Shown one piece after another: positions 1-9,472 of a DNA stretch of 64,000 bases. The notes below the pieces were generated by a model. That model made no database searches. It was given only the letters and a program-made list of their open reading frames with translations, and was not told where the DNA came from. The translations under genes were made by a program, and so were the position numbers. Source of the stretch: Saccharospirillaceae bacterium (GTDB lineage Bacteria > Pseudomonadota > Gammaproteobacteria > Pseudomonadales > Oceanobacteraceae); assembly GCA_022448365.1 (NCBI GenBank), contig JAKVCS010000003.1, forward strand, positions 1,488,001 through 1,552,000, written 5' to 3'. Positions within the stretch are counted from its first letter, which is position 1, and every line of letters begins with the position of its first letter.

Positions 1-210
1 CGGTAAGGCAAGGAGTTTGTCCTCACTGCCAACAAGAGCAGGAGATTGACCAGATACAAAGCCCTGGCAAATCAACGGACAAAATGGAGCGCGGAGATTA
101 TCAAAACAGCTGGTAAAGTTCAATCTTTACACAGAGGTTGCTGTCCTTAGCTTGATCCTGCCAGGTAATCAAATGATACTCTTTCGCAACAAGAGTCGTT
201 GTGAATTCCT

Positions 211-1065
211 ATGGATCGAACACTCAGTGCTCAGTCGCAGAGGCTGAATAAAGTACTACACCATATCGATTGCCATCTTGGCGGCGACCTCAGCCTGGAC
301 GAAATTTCTCAGGTAAGCGGTTGGTCGCGCTGGCAGCTACAACGTGTGTTTCAGGCGCATACCGGACTCTCGGTGGCTCAGTACATACGCCAACTGCGTA
401 TGAGTCAGTCAGCGACTCAATTGCTTTCGACCGAAAAACGACACCTTGATATTGCCCTGAGCGCCGGCTTTGAATCAGAAGCCACATTCAGTCGTGCCTT
501 TCGCCAACACTTCCAGTGCACGCCCCGGCAGTATCGCAAAGCCCAAATCCCCTCCGGCATTCGCTTTCCACTTGAGCAAGTATCCAACCACTCCATCCGT
601 TTGGAACTGCGTGAAGCGTTTACTCTGGAGGGCGACTACTGCGAAACCTATGGACTCTACTCTCCAAAAGCGGATTTCGCTGAAAAAATCCCGCAACACT
701 GGCAGGCCATGCACGGTCACTTTGATCCACTCGACACACTGCTGGCTGTGATTGATGTTGGTGACCCGATTGACGGACGTTTGCGTTACTGGGTTGGTAA
801 AACAACGGATCATCCCCTGACAAACCCGTCACTGAAACACCTGCATGTGCCGCGACAGCTGTATGCCGTTGTCAGTCATATCGGCGACCTAGCCACGCTG
901 CCAGACACCATCAACTGGTTTATTCTGCATTGGCTCAATCACTCACCTTACGAGGCGTTTGAAGGCTTTGATATTGAGGAGTATCAGAACTTCACTGACG
1001 ACAACTCCGGAAGACAACAAGTTGATTACTGGATTCCCATACGGCAACAGAAACATCAACAATAA
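211..1065 (+). CDS. AraC-family regulator with GyrI-like effector domain
   Basis: Predicted cytoplasmic transcription factor of 284 aa in the Rob/SoxS-like arrangement. An AraC-type double helix-turn-helix lies at about residues 10-110 (SLDEISQVSGWSRWQLQRVF in the first helix-turn-helix, then the second-helix signature with SEATFSRAFRQHF and TPRQYR). A GyrI-like small-molecule-binding domain follows at about 125-278. It lies 149 bp upstream of the TonB receptor and reads the same way, so it is a candidate local activator of that uptake operon, as AraC proteins often are for siderophore loci. The ligand cannot be told from the sequence. Family assignment is firm; the regulatory target is inferred from position. 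Confidence 0.9.
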   Translation: MDRTLSAQSQRLNKVLHHIDCHLGGDLSLDEISQVSGWSRWQLQRVFQAHTGLSVAQYIRQLRMSQSATQLLSTEKRHLDIALSAGFESEATFSRAFRQHFQCTPRQYRKAQIPSGIRFPLEQVSNHSIRLELREAFTLEGDYCETYGLYSPKADFAEKIPQHWQAMHGHFDPLDTLLAVIDVGDPIDGRLRYWVGKTTDHPLTNPSLKHLHVPRQLYAVVSHIGDLATLPDTINWFILHWLNHSPYEAFEGFDIEEYQNFTDDNSGRQQVDYWIPIRQQKHQQ

Positions 1066-1214
1066 TTCGACCCGCAACGGCACCATGCACCAAATTGCAA
1101 AGTTTCCGATTAAGCAGAACGACATAATCCGCAACCGAGAATAGGTCTCATTTACCCCATTGTGGGGCGATGGGAACTGATTAAGCCACCCGCTTTGTTG
1201 CCCCGGATGTTCCT

Positions 1215-3332
1215 GTGAAGTCTGCTGTTGTACGTTTATTCCTGCTGCCCGCCGCCATTGGCTTTTCATACTGCGTAGAAGCAGATCAAACCGAACTCGA
1301 TACCGTGACCGTCAGCGACGACAGCAATCCCGCGAAGAGCATCGAGCTGCAAAACAGTGGTTTCCATGTTGAACAGATCGATGTCGCTGAGTTCGCAAAC
1401 TTCAGCAAAGACCTGCAACAAGTTCTGAACACGGTGCCTGGTATTAATGTACGCCGCAATGGTGGCCTTGGCGCTGACTCAGAGCTGTCGATTAATGGCC
1501 TTTCCGGCAATCAGATTCGCTACTTTATTGATGGCATTCCGATGGAAAACTTCGGTACGTCTCTGCAGCTAAGCGACTTTCCAATCAATGTGGTCAATGG
1601 CATTGATGTCTACAAAGGTGTTGTTCCTATTTCTCTCAGCGCAGATGCGTTGGGAGGCGCCATCAATATTAAAACGCCGGATATTAACCAGGACTTTTTT
1701 TCATCTGCCGCCAGCTATGGTTCCTTTAATACCCAACGGATCTCTTTTAACAGCCAGAAAACCTTCTCTGAAAATCGGTACTTTGTTCGTCTGACCGGAT
1801 TCTACAACCATTCGGATAATGATTATGACATGGACGAAATTCTGGATACCGACGAGCTTGGTAACGAAATCGGTGTAAAAACTGAGAAACGATTTAATGA
1901 CCAATACAGCTCGCACATGATGAATGTGAAAGCCGGCCTGGCTAATCGAACGTGGGCTGATGAACTATCGTTTAATGTCATCAAAGCATCCAACCGAAAT
2001 CAGATTCAGCACCCAGACATCAATATTAACGATGTGTACGGACAGCTATACAGTGATAACGAAACCTTACTGACCAGTCTGACACACCGCCTTAATAACG
2101 ATGATTTTGCACTAAAGAGTTATCTGCTTTTCGGTGACATTGATGAAGGGTTTAATGATACCAGTTCGCGTAATTACAACTGGGATGGCAGCTTTACTCC
2201 AGGTAACGAAAACTTAGGAGAAATTTCTGACAAGTCCAAACAGACTGTTTCTGATCGGATATTCAGAGCGAATATTTCGGCGCGCTACTTCCCTGGTAAG
2301 AACAACAGTATTGGTATCAGCATAACCAATACAGATACTGATCGCTCTGGTAAAGATACACTACAGCCAACATCAACCCTGCTTAAAAATACCAACACTG
2401 TCACCAAAACGGTCTATGCGCTGGATTACTCACACGACGTATTCTCCGATACGGTGAATGCCAATACCTTTATTAAACACTATGATTTTAACTCGACAGT
2501 CAGCAGCGTTCGCGACAAAGACTTCTCAACCGATTTAAAAACCTCTGATATAAACCTGAATATGACGGGTTACGGTTTTGCCGTACGATATCAAATATCT
2601 GAGTTTTTAACGTCGAAGCTTTCTTATGAGAAGGCCTATCGCTTACCTGAGCCCGATGAAGTACTGGGCAATGGAAAATTCCTTCTGGCAAACCCGGACA
2701 TCACAGCCGAGAAAAGCGATAACTATAATCTTGGCCTTCTTTTCACACAATTTTCAGGGTCGACTTACCTCAATTCCGAATTAAACCTGTTTTATCGGAA
2801 AGCCAATGACTTTATCAAGTTCTTCCCGGTAGAAGTCATCAGGGGGAAATACCTCAATATTGATGATGTTGATATTGTCGGCGGAGAGTTTGCATTAAAA
2901 CTGGATTACGATAATCGCTATCACCTGAAACTGAACGTAACACGACAGGAAATTACCGACCAGACAGCATCAACCGGAGGTGTAATCAACACCCACAGAG
3001 GCGACAGAATGCCGAATATGCCATATCTGTTTGCCAATGCCAGAAGCGGCTGGAGTCACCATTTCAGAAACTTCGATAAATTCTCTGTGTATCTCAATGC
3101 TGCATTTGTTGAAGAGTATTTTCTTTATTGGGAAAGCGATGGCGATAAAGATAAAAAACACATAATTCCTCGCCAGGAGATTTACGACCTTGACTTCGAA
3201 TATGAATTTTCGAATCCAGACCTGAGCGTCACGTTATCCGTTAACAATATCTCTGATGCGAAAGCATTCGATAACTTTAAAATTCAAAAGCCGGGAAGAG
3301 CTTTCTACTTAAAACTCAGATATTCATACTGA
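1215..3332 (+). CDS. TonB-dependent outer-membrane receptor (XusA-like position)
   Basis: Predicted 22-stranded outer-membrane beta-barrel with a periplasmic plug, about 705 aa, energised by TonB/ExbBD. The start is GTG; the nearby ATG at 1208 is followed directly by a stop. The N-terminus has a signal peptide, a TonB-box-like DTVTVSDD near residue 30, and a plug domain (GINVRRNGGLGADSELSING, IRYFIDGIPM, INVVNGIDVYKGVVP). It ends with an aromatic beta-strand (LKLRYSY), as expected for BAM-dependent insertion. It heads a same-strand cluster with a DUF4374 lipoprotein 19 bp downstream and a PepSY protein further on. The transported substrate is unknown, but the context suggests an iron chelate. 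Confidence 0.9.
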   Translation: MKSAVVRLFLLPAAIGFSYCVEADQTELDTVTVSDDSNPAKSIELQNSGFHVEQIDVAEFANFSKDLQQVLNTVPGINVRRNGGLGADSELSINGLSGNQIRYFIDGIPMENFGTSLQLSDFPINVVNGIDVYKGVVPISLSADALGGAINIKTPDINQDFFSSAASYGSFNTQRISFNSQKTFSENRYFVRLTGFYNHSDNDYDMDEILDTDELGNEIGVKTEKRFNDQYSSHMMNVKAGLANRTWADELSFNVIKASNRNQIQHPDININDVYGQLYSDNETLLTSLTHRLNNDDFALKSYLLFGDIDEGFNDTSSRNYNWDGSFTPGNENLGEISDKSKQTVSDRIFRANISARYFPGKNNSIGISITNTDTDRSGKDTLQPTSTLLKNTNTVTKTVYALDYSHDVFSDTVNANTFIKHYDFNSTVSSVRDKDFSTDLKTSDINLNMTGYGFAVRYQISEFLTSKLSYEKAYRLPEPDEVLGNGKFLLANPDITAEKSDNYNLGLLFTQFSGSTYLNSELNLFYRKANDFIKFFPVEVIRGKYLNIDDVDIVGGEFALKLDYDNRYHLKLNVTRQEITDQTASTGGVINTHRGDRMPNMPYLFANARSGWSHHFRNFDKFSVYLNAAFVEEYFLYWESDGDKDKKHIIPRQEIYDLDFEYEFSNPDLSVTLSVNNISDAKAFDNFKIQKPGRAFYLKLRYSY

Positions 3333-3351
3333 TCTTCGGAGAACATTTATT

Positions 3352-4629
3352 ATGTCAAATAAGTTTCTATTAATAAGTCTTACGGCTGCATCATTGCTTG
3401 GTTGTGGTAGCGACGACAATAACAGTACGGAAAAGACCGATCCAAAACCCGACCAGGGCGGTGATAATACAGTCGAAACGATAACGCTTTCGTTGAAAAC
3501 CACAGGTCAGGGAGAACCAGAGTATCTCATTCAAGAGACTGATCTGAAGACTGAAACAGTATCGTCTCAGGGAGTTGGTGACGAGCAAATCGGTTGGAAT
3601 TTCTATTACCGTGTTGGCGACACACTGTTTGTTACCGGTTATAACCAACAGGAAACCACATCTTATCACCAGAATGAAGACGGTGATTTGGAAGAGTTAA
3701 ATACTTTCCTGTTTGACAAACCACTGGAAGTATTTGGACAGGTTGATAATGACACCTTCCTGGCAACTCACTTACCTCGTAGCGGAGAACATATTGCCAA
3801 TACAATGTACGTGGTGAATGCTGCTAATGGTCGGGCTACTGCAAAAATCCCATACACCATTGACGATACGGATACCGGTGTTCGCGGTCAGGGCACGGTC
3901 GCAGCGCCATCTGCCATTCAGGTGCGGGATAATAAAATGTTTATCGCATATCACAAACTGGATGATTCTGAAGGTGGCTCTAACTTCGCTACGCCCGAAC
4001 AAAATACTGCGTTTGTTGCGGTATATAATTACCCACTCACTGCAAATGCCAGCCCTGAAAAGCTGATATCAGATACCAGAACCAGTCATATCGGTGTTAA
4101 TGGTAATCCGAGCAACATGATCCAGTTGGCAAATGGTGATATCTATACCATGTCAAATGGTGGTATGGCCGCGGGTTTCTCCAGTAATTCTGACAAGCCA
4201 TCCGGTATATTGAGAATCAAAAATGGTACAACTGATTTTGATGCGGATTATTTCCTGAATATCAGTGAGAAAACCAATGGTGGCCGGATCTTCTGGTTCT
4301 CAGATATTGGCAATAATAAAGTGTTGGCACGTATCCAAATACCTAATGAAACAGCAGATACAACAGCATGGTCGGCATTTGGTAAAGCTTACCACACAAT
4401 GAAACTGGTATTGATCGACTTACAGGCACAAACTGTGACGGATGTTGACGGTGTTCCGATTCACCAGAAGCGTTGGACATCACCACTGGAAATCATTGAT
4501 GGTAAAGTGTTCCTGAGCATAGAAACAGCGGAAGGTAGCCATATTTATGAATACGATATTGCCACCAATACAGCCACCCAAGGTGCGGAATTTATTGGTA
4601 AAACCATCAAAGGTTTTTACAACCTTTAA
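3352..4629 (+). CDS. DUF4374-family surface/periplasmic lipoprotein (XusB-like)
   Basis: A 425-aa lipoprotein: short signal peptide with lipobox LLGC at residues 15-18, then an acidic linker (GSDDNNSTEK). The body is rich in short beta repeats, and the C-terminal half matches my memory of DUF4374 (PSGILRIKNGTTDFDADYF, then KVFLSIETAEGSHIYEYD and a final IKGFYNL). In Bacteroidota, XusB is a DUF4374 beta-propeller lipoprotein that captures ferric enterobactin and hands it to the TonB receptor XusA. Here it follows a TonB receptor by 19 bp and precedes a PepSY protein, reproducing that gene order. The family call rests on recalled motifs and synteny; the ligand is inferred. Confidence 0.7.
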   Translation: MSNKFLLISLTAASLLGCGSDDNNSTEKTDPKPDQGGDNTVETITLSLKTTGQGEPEYLIQETDLKTETVSSQGVGDEQIGWNFYYRVGDTLFVTGYNQQETTSYHQNEDGDLEELNTFLFDKPLEVFGQVDNDTFLATHLPRSGEHIANTMYVVNAANGRATAKIPYTIDDTDTGVRGQGTVAAPSAIQVRDNKMFIAYHKLDDSEGGSNFATPEQNTAFVAVYNYPLTANASPEKLISDTRTSHIGVNGNPSNMIQLANGDIYTMSNGGMAAGFSSNSDKPSGILRIKNGTTDFDADYFLNISEKTNGGRIFWFSDIGNNKVLARIQIPNETADTTAWSAFGKAYHTMKLVLIDLQAQTVTDVDGVPIHQKRWTSPLEIIDGKVFLSIETAEGSHIYEYDIATNTATQGAEFIGKTIKGFYNL

Positions 4630-4650
4630 TCGCTATTGATGGTTTTTTGA

Positions 4651-4680
4651 AAAAGCCGCTCACAGAGCGGCTTTTGTTGT
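4651..4680 (+). terminator. Intrinsic terminator/attenuator after the DUF4374 gene
   Basis: Perfect 11-bp stem AAAAGCCGCTC/GAGCGGCTTTT with a 3-nt loop (ACA), followed by a T-rich tail. It lies between the lipoprotein gene and the next membrane gene, so it probably lowers transcription of the distal half of the cluster rather than marking an unrelated gene. Confidence 0.75.
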
Positions 4681-4705
4681 TTTATTATTCTGAACAGGCA
4701 TAGCT

Positions 4706-5245
4706 ATGTTTGAATTACTGATTGCCATTTCAGCATCGCTGTTATCGGTTACAGTTTGCTATTTAATCTGGAAGAAAAGCAGTAAATTTCCACGATCACG
4801 CATAGTCGTATCGGCTGTATTACTGATGCCGCTGCCCTTATGGCTCCATACTTCGGGTATCGAGTTTGGTATCACATATTTCCTGATCGCTTTTTCCTTA
4901 AGCGGTGTGATGCTCACGGTTGCAGGCCGAAACCGCAAATCCGTACGATTAACCATGCCGGTACATAAACATCGGGATACGGACAAAATTAAACGACGTA
5001 TGACCAAAATAGCGTGGGTTACCGCTGCGCTTATTTTACCCAGCGTAACCAGTTTTTTATTGCTGATGAGCGTACCGCAACTGATGACAGAACTGAACGC
5101 CAACCGAATCGTCAGCAGTATCTTTTTAATGCTGCTGGTCTGGCCAATTCTTATGATATGGATGGTTTCCTCGGACTCACGCTTTACCCCCTCGGTAACC
5201 CTGTTATTACTCTCCCTGATCGCGGCAGTACCCCTGATTTCCTGA
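4706..5245 (+). CDS. Small polytopic membrane protein in iron-uptake cluster
   Basis: A 179-aa hydrophobic protein with about five predicted transmembrane segments (residues 1-20, 34-50, 55-72, 102-122 and 135-178) and a basic cytoplasmic loop around residues 75-100 (RNRKSVRL, KIKRRMTK). I do not recognise the family. It ends 10 bp before the PepSY gene, so the two are very likely co-transcribed and co-translated. Small membrane proteins of unknown role commonly accompany PepSY reductase-type proteins in TonB-receptor operons; a helper role in periplasmic siderophore-iron reduction is only an inference. Confidence 0.7.
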   Translation: MFELLIAISASLLSVTVCYLIWKKSSKFPRSRIVVSAVLLMPLPLWLHTSGIEFGITYFLIAFSLSGVMLTVAGRNRKSVRLTMPVHKHRDTDKIKRRMTKIAWVTAALILPSVTSFLLLMSVPQLMTELNANRIVSSIFLMLLVWPILMIWMVSSDSRFTPSVTLLLLSLIAAVPLIS

Positions 5246-5255
5246 AGGACTAATA

Positions 5256-6512
5256 ATGAAAACGTTTTTTTCTGCGCCGATGATACGCAATAACCTGAAT
5301 GCGCATCGGTTGTTTGGAGTCGCAACGGCGGCATTGCTGTATCTGGTATGTTTGTCGGGAACAATCACGGTCTTTTTCGAAGAACTGGACCGCTGGGAGC
5401 AGAGCGATGTTCAGGAGTATCATGAATTTTCTCCGGAGCTTGCGTCTGCCGCCATACAGGAATATCAGCAACGTCTGCAACGCACTCCCGAGTCCATTTA
5501 TATTGTTTTACCCACCAGAGATTTTCCTCGTACTCACATCACCGATGGTGCTGACGAGTGGTACCTCAATCAGGACGGTCGTTTTGCTCAACAACCGAAT
5601 GTTCCCTGGACAGAGATGATCAAAACACTGCATACCAATCTGCACCTTCCTCATCTGCTTGGTATGACAATTGTCGGCTTTTCAGGTGTGTTTATTGTTG
5701 CACTGATCTTTTCGGGCGTTGTCGCTCACCCAACCATTTTCCGAGACGCGTTTCTGCTGCGTAAAAACAAGTCATACCGGCAGCAACAAACGGATTGGCA
5801 TAATCGGTTATCCGTTTGGTTACTGCCCTTTCACCTGATGATTGCTATTACCGGCGCCTTTATTGGCCTCAGCTCTGTCATTATTGGCGCTACCGCCACC
5901 GCCTATTACGACGGTGACCAACAAGCAGCGATCGAAGCAGTATACGGCAGTGATCCGGAAGTCACGTCAAGTAGCAGCGACGTGGATTACGTCGCAGCCT
6001 TTGCCAACCTGAAACAACAGGTACCCGAAGCAGAACCAATTTATCTGGTCATTCATCAAGCAGGGCAACCACAACAACTTTTAGAGATTGCTGCGCGCTT
6101 GCCTGGCCGCTTTACCTACTCAGAGATGTACCGCTTCGATGCCGACGGACAGCTGATCAATAATCAAGGACTCGCCAGTGGACCTGCCGGGCGTCAGTTG
6201 GCCTACTCGACTTATCGTATTCACTTTGGGCACTTTGCTGGTTTACCCGTGAAGATTCTATACGGCGTTATGGGTCTGAGCCTCACTCTGGTGTGTGTCT
6301 TTGGTATCAACATCTGGTTTGCACGCCGAGGTGAGCGTGGTGCAATAGCAGCGGCATGGCAAGGCTGGATCTGGGGCATACCCGCCATGATCCTTGTGTG
6401 TTATCCCCTGTCTCTGTTGGAAGCGCCTCTGGTTCTGTGTTTTTGGTCTGGCCTGGCAGTGATTATGCTGGTTAGTGTGATCAGGAATACAAAAATCGCG
6501 ACAACCGTCTAA
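5256..6512 (+). CDS. PepSY-associated TM helix protein (XusC/FpvG-type putative ferric-chelate reductase)
   Basis: A 418-aa inner-membrane protein with the PepSY_TM layout: a first helix near residues 17-40 (HRLFGVATAALLYLVCLSG), a periplasmic segment, paired helices near 130-150 and 190-215 with conserved histidines (HTNLHLPHLLG, WHNRLSVWLLPFHL), a second PepSY-like periplasmic domain, and C-terminal helices near 340-410. Relatives such as FpvG and XusC are linked to reductive release of iron from siderophores. It is the last gene of the TonB/DUF4374 cluster. The family call is strong; the reductase role is taken from the family, and the haem or flavin partner is unknown. Confidence 0.85.
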   Translation: MKTFFSAPMIRNNLNAHRLFGVATAALLYLVCLSGTITVFFEELDRWEQSDVQEYHEFSPELASAAIQEYQQRLQRTPESIYIVLPTRDFPRTHITDGADEWYLNQDGRFAQQPNVPWTEMIKTLHTNLHLPHLLGMTIVGFSGVFIVALIFSGVVAHPTIFRDAFLLRKNKSYRQQQTDWHNRLSVWLLPFHLMIAITGAFIGLSSVIIGATATAYYDGDQQAAIEAVYGSDPEVTSSSSDVDYVAAFANLKQQVPEAEPIYLVIHQAGQPQQLLEIAARLPGRFTYSEMYRFDADGQLINNQGLASGPAGRQLAYSTYRIHFGHFAGLPVKILYGVMGLSLTLVCVFGINIWFARRGERGAIAAAWQGWIWGIPAMILVCYPLSLLEAPLVLCFWSGLAVIMLVSVIRNTKIATTV

Positions 6513-6985
6513 CCAGTGCGCAGTTGTGCACAAGTCAAGTGCCATACTGATAAAAAACAGCCTTTTATCAACTCAGGCAGTGTTGTGCATAAACATCGGC
6601 TGTCAATATCTATCTTGCCCACAGTTTCTGTGGGTAAGTTTGTGAATATTCTGCGAAAAACCGTCATAAAGCCTATTAATGCGGGCTTATAGCCAAACGG
6701 TCTATTTTTTACACAGCTAGGAAAAATTTAGAAAACCCTTATATATCAATGGCTCCCGGCCTATTTGATACAAAAGTGCCAGTTTTATGTCGGTTGACTA
6801 AAGTCAAGGCTGGATGCGCAGAAATTATGACAGCGCAGACATATTCGTGGGGAAAATTCGCCCGTGATTTCCACAGATTCTGTGGATAATTCTGTGAACG
6901 AGTTGCTTATAACGGTGCCAAACAGGCGTTTACATTAGCGCCCCTACAGATTGGTTGTTTTTTAACCAGCCGTTGTTTTGTTGGA
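6513..6985. other. Gene-free region with DnaA-box-like motifs and repeated palindromes
   Basis: No credible gene. It holds TTGTGCACAA (6524-6533), TGTGCATAA (6584-6592, complement of the DnaA box TTATGCACA), a palindrome CCCACAG-TTT-CTGTGGG (6618-6634), and a related palindrome CCACAG-ATT-CTGTGG (6871-6885) overlapping TGTGGATAA (6881-6889), a perfect DnaA box. Each palindrome is followed by a TGTGAA tract. An AT-rich stretch lies at 6700-6760. It may be a DnaA-binding or other regulatory site; the usual oriC neighbours are absent. Confidence 0.4.
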
Positions 6986-6987
6986 AT

Positions 6988-7021
6988 AAAAAAGCCGCAT
7001 CTGAACAGTTCAGATGCGGCT
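6988..7021 (-). terminator. Intrinsic terminator of the siderophore receptor gene
   Basis: A 12-14 bp inverted repeat (AGCCGCATCTGAAC/GTTCAGATGCGGCT) bordered on its left by AAAAAA, which reads as a U-tract on the minus strand. It lies 23 bp past the stop codon of the leftward receptor gene. Confidence 0.85.
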
Positions 7022-7043
7022 GGTTATTCTGAATAAAGGTTAA

Positions 7044-9329
7044 TCAGAACTTATAACGTACATCAGCAGATACAGTGCGCTCCTCACCGGCAAAACAATC
7101 GCCACGGGATAGACATGAGTTTAGGTGACGCTTGTCAGTAATGTTGCGACCGTTCAAGCTGAGGAACCAGTTCTTCATTTCATACCCGATCATGGCATCA
7201 AACAAAGTATAAGCTTCCGTTTCCAGCTTAGGGTTGTCAGTACCGTCATAGGTTTTACCCACATAACGCGATCCTAAACCAATACGAAGGCCCGCAAGTT
7301 CATTGGCTAAACGATAGGTCACCCACGCCGATGCCTGTTCTTCCGGAACCGCTTCTAGCTTGGTCTTAGAGCCACCTGCTTTAGGCTTACGGGTTGCATC
7401 GAGATTTGTGTAGCTGGCAATAAAGTCAAACTGACCCAGACTGCCCTGCGCTTCTAATTCATAACCATTAATTTCAGATTCAGCCTGAACCTGACCCAAT
7501 GGATTAGCAGGATTGGTGACCAGACGATTCTGTTCTTCAATCTGATAGTAAGCCGCGGTCACTAATAACTTAGTACCCTCTGGCTGATATTTAACACCAA
7601 CCTCAGTTTGCTCACCGTATGCAGGCTTGTAACGCTTATTCGTGACTGTATCGGTACCAGGAATTGCTTCAAACGATTCAGCGTAACTCACGTATGGCGA
7701 TACACCATTGCTCAGCTGATACAAAGCACCGAGCTGATAAGTTGTCTCGCTGTCCTTATCTGAATCGCCACCCTGGGTACTGTTCTTAACGCTATCGTGG
7801 CGCACGCCAGTCGATACGATCAGGTCCTTATAACGAATCTGATCCATCAGGTAGATGCCTTGTTGCTTCAGAGTCGATGATGGTCCGTTGACAGGTTTCA
7901 GAGCTTTCAGCGCGTTGCTCGCATCGGCAGATAACTTGCCATATTGCGGGTTATAAACGTCAATCGTCAGTGGTAGCAATGCTTGTTGCAAGGCAATAAC
8001 ACCGGCTTGCTGCGCCGCAACCGGGCTATTAAACGGATCAAGAGGGTTACCGCCAGCTTGAATAAGAGCAGGTATAAATGCAGTTCGATACAGAGTCGTC
8101 GTGTTATTCAGATCTGCAGAATCGTTATCGGTTGTGATGTCCTGCGCATCCAAACCGAATACCACCCGATGCTCAACAGCACCTGTACGGAAGTCAGCGT
8201 TCAAACGAATGTCCAGAGTCTTGGCGTCAGCAGAGCGATCACTTGCCAGAGCAGAACGGTTCAAAGTGCGGCCATCGTTAGAGAAACCAACAACTTGGCT
8301 CCCGGGATAGATAAGCGGCTGGAACTGCGCAGGGAACAGCAGAGGATACATTGTCCGGTACTCGCTTTCGCTTTGCGAGTCGCGGTAGTTAGCAGATAAG
8401 GAGAACACTTCGTTGAAGATGTGATCGAAGCTCATCGTGTAAGCCGTCTGCTCAGTATCAAAACGGTCAAACTCAGGTTCACTCAGAAACACGGTTTGAT
8501 CAATGCGTCCGTTGGGGTTCGGCAGGATAGTGCCCGTATGAGGCAGAAACTGAGTAGAGGAACCGGTTTTGTCTTCCTGACGATTGACCATAAATGTCAA
8601 AGAAGTCTGAGCAGATGGATTCCAGGTCAGAGATGGCATAAAGATGGTGCTGTCGTCGTCCACCATATCTGTCTGCGACTCAGCATCACGACCCAAAGCA
8701 ACAACACGGTATAACCATTCACCATCATCATCGATTGAACCGGTGACATCCACAGCCAGCTGTTTGCGATCAAAGGTACCTAACTGCGCCCAAACTTCGC
8801 CGCCAAAGTCGGACTGGGGGCGCTTGCTCACCATATTAACAATCCCGCCGGTGCCTGATTGTCCGTAACCAACGGATGCCGGGCCTTTCAGAACTTCAAT
8901 ACGCTCCAGTGTGAATGGATTCTGTCGGGTGTTGTTGAAGCTACCAACAGATTTACGCATACCATCGAGATACAAAATTGGTGCAACACCGCGAATGGTA
9001 GAGGAATCTGTACGAGTATCGATACCAAATGATGCACCGTTTACACCAGCGGAGTATTGCAGCGCATCCTGAAGCGTTTTTACACCGGTTGCGGTGAAAA
9101 AGTCTTCTGTAATAACAGAAACTGAGTACGGAGTTTCAGAGATCTCAGCATCCATTCGGCCGACACTTGCAGTACGACCTTCGAAGTTATCACCCACAAC
9201 GATAACCTGATTCAATAAAACGTCATCTCCGGCAGACGGGTTATTGCGCGGACTATCCGTTGTTTCTGCGTGTGCAGCATTCGCGGCAATAACACCTAAT
9301 GCTAAAGCACAAAGCGTCATTCTTTTCAT
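7044..9329 (-). CDS. TonB-dependent siderophore receptor
   Basis: A 761-aa outer-membrane receptor of the ferrichrome/ferrioxamine type. It has an N-terminal signal peptide (cut after AHA, about residue 21) and a TonB-box-like QVIVVGDN. The plug has the siderophore-receptor signatures ETPYSVSVITEDFF, LQDALQYSAGVNG, RGVAPILYLDGMR, and LERIEVLKGPASVGYGQSGTGGIVN split across the plug end. It terminates with ADVRYKF. It stands alone, with its own promoter upstream and terminator downstream. Length is normal for the family. The actual siderophore cannot be read from the sequence. Confidence 0.92.
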   Translation of the reverse strand: MKRMTLCALALGVIAANAAHAETTDSPRNNPSAGDDVLLNQVIVVGDNFEGRTASVGRMDAEISETPYSVSVITEDFFTATGVKTLQDALQYSAGVNGASFGIDTRTDSSTIRGVAPILYLDGMRKSVGSFNNTRQNPFTLERIEVLKGPASVGYGQSGTGGIVNMVSKRPQSDFGGEVWAQLGTFDRKQLAVDVTGSIDDDGEWLYRVVALGRDAESQTDMVDDDSTIFMPSLTWNPSAQTSLTFMVNRQEDKTGSSTQFLPHTGTILPNPNGRIDQTVFLSEPEFDRFDTEQTAYTMSFDHIFNEVFSLSANYRDSQSESEYRTMYPLLFPAQFQPLIYPGSQVVGFSNDGRTLNRSALASDRSADAKTLDIRLNADFRTGAVEHRVVFGLDAQDITTDNDSADLNNTTTLYRTAFIPALIQAGGNPLDPFNSPVAAQQAGVIALQQALLPLTIDVYNPQYGKLSADASNALKALKPVNGPSSTLKQQGIYLMDQIRYKDLIVSTGVRHDSVKNSTQGGDSDKDSETTYQLGALYQLSNGVSPYVSYAESFEAIPGTDTVTNKRYKPAYGEQTEVGVKYQPEGTKLLVTAAYYQIEEQNRLVTNPANPLGQVQAESEINGYELEAQGSLGQFDFIASYTNLDATRKPKAGGSKTKLEAVPEEQASAWVTYRLANELAGLRIGLGSRYVGKTYDGTDNPKLETEAYTLFDAMIGYEMKNWFLSLNGRNITDKRHLNSCLSRGDCFAGEERTVSADVRYKF

Positions 9330-9383
9330 GATACGTGCTCCTTATCTTTAATGAGAGTAATGGCTATTGTGTATAAGTCGCAC

Positions 9384-9432
9384 ACTATATAGTCAAAAGT
9401 ATTAGTTGCAAGCGATTTTCATTGGCATTCCG
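9384..9432 (-). promoter_or_regulatory. Promoter with partial Fur-like box for the siderophore receptor
   Basis: On the minus strand a -35 TTGCAA (complement of 9406-9411) and a -10 TATAGT (complement of 9384-9389) are separated by 16 bp. An imperfect Fur-like element, TGAAAATCGCTTGCA, overlaps the -35; it matches the 7-1-7 Fur consensus at about 9 of 14 positions. An AAGGAG ribosome site precedes the ATG. Iron control is plausible but the box is weak. Confidence 0.45.
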
Positions 9433-9472
9433 ATTCATAGGTTGGCAGCACTCTGACGTTAGTAACGGATAC

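Noticed and set aside
1140-1214. A third cobalamin riboswitch upstream of the TonB receptor at 1215
   Set aside because: GGGAACTGATTAAGCCACC is superficially similar, but the CCGCAACTGT core and the 3' GAxGxCAGGAxACC block are absent and the leader is too short.
6524-6905. Chromosomal replication origin
   Set aside because: Only two or three good DnaA boxes and no dnaA, dnaN, gidA, parAB or mioC neighbours; kept only as an unexplained motif cluster.
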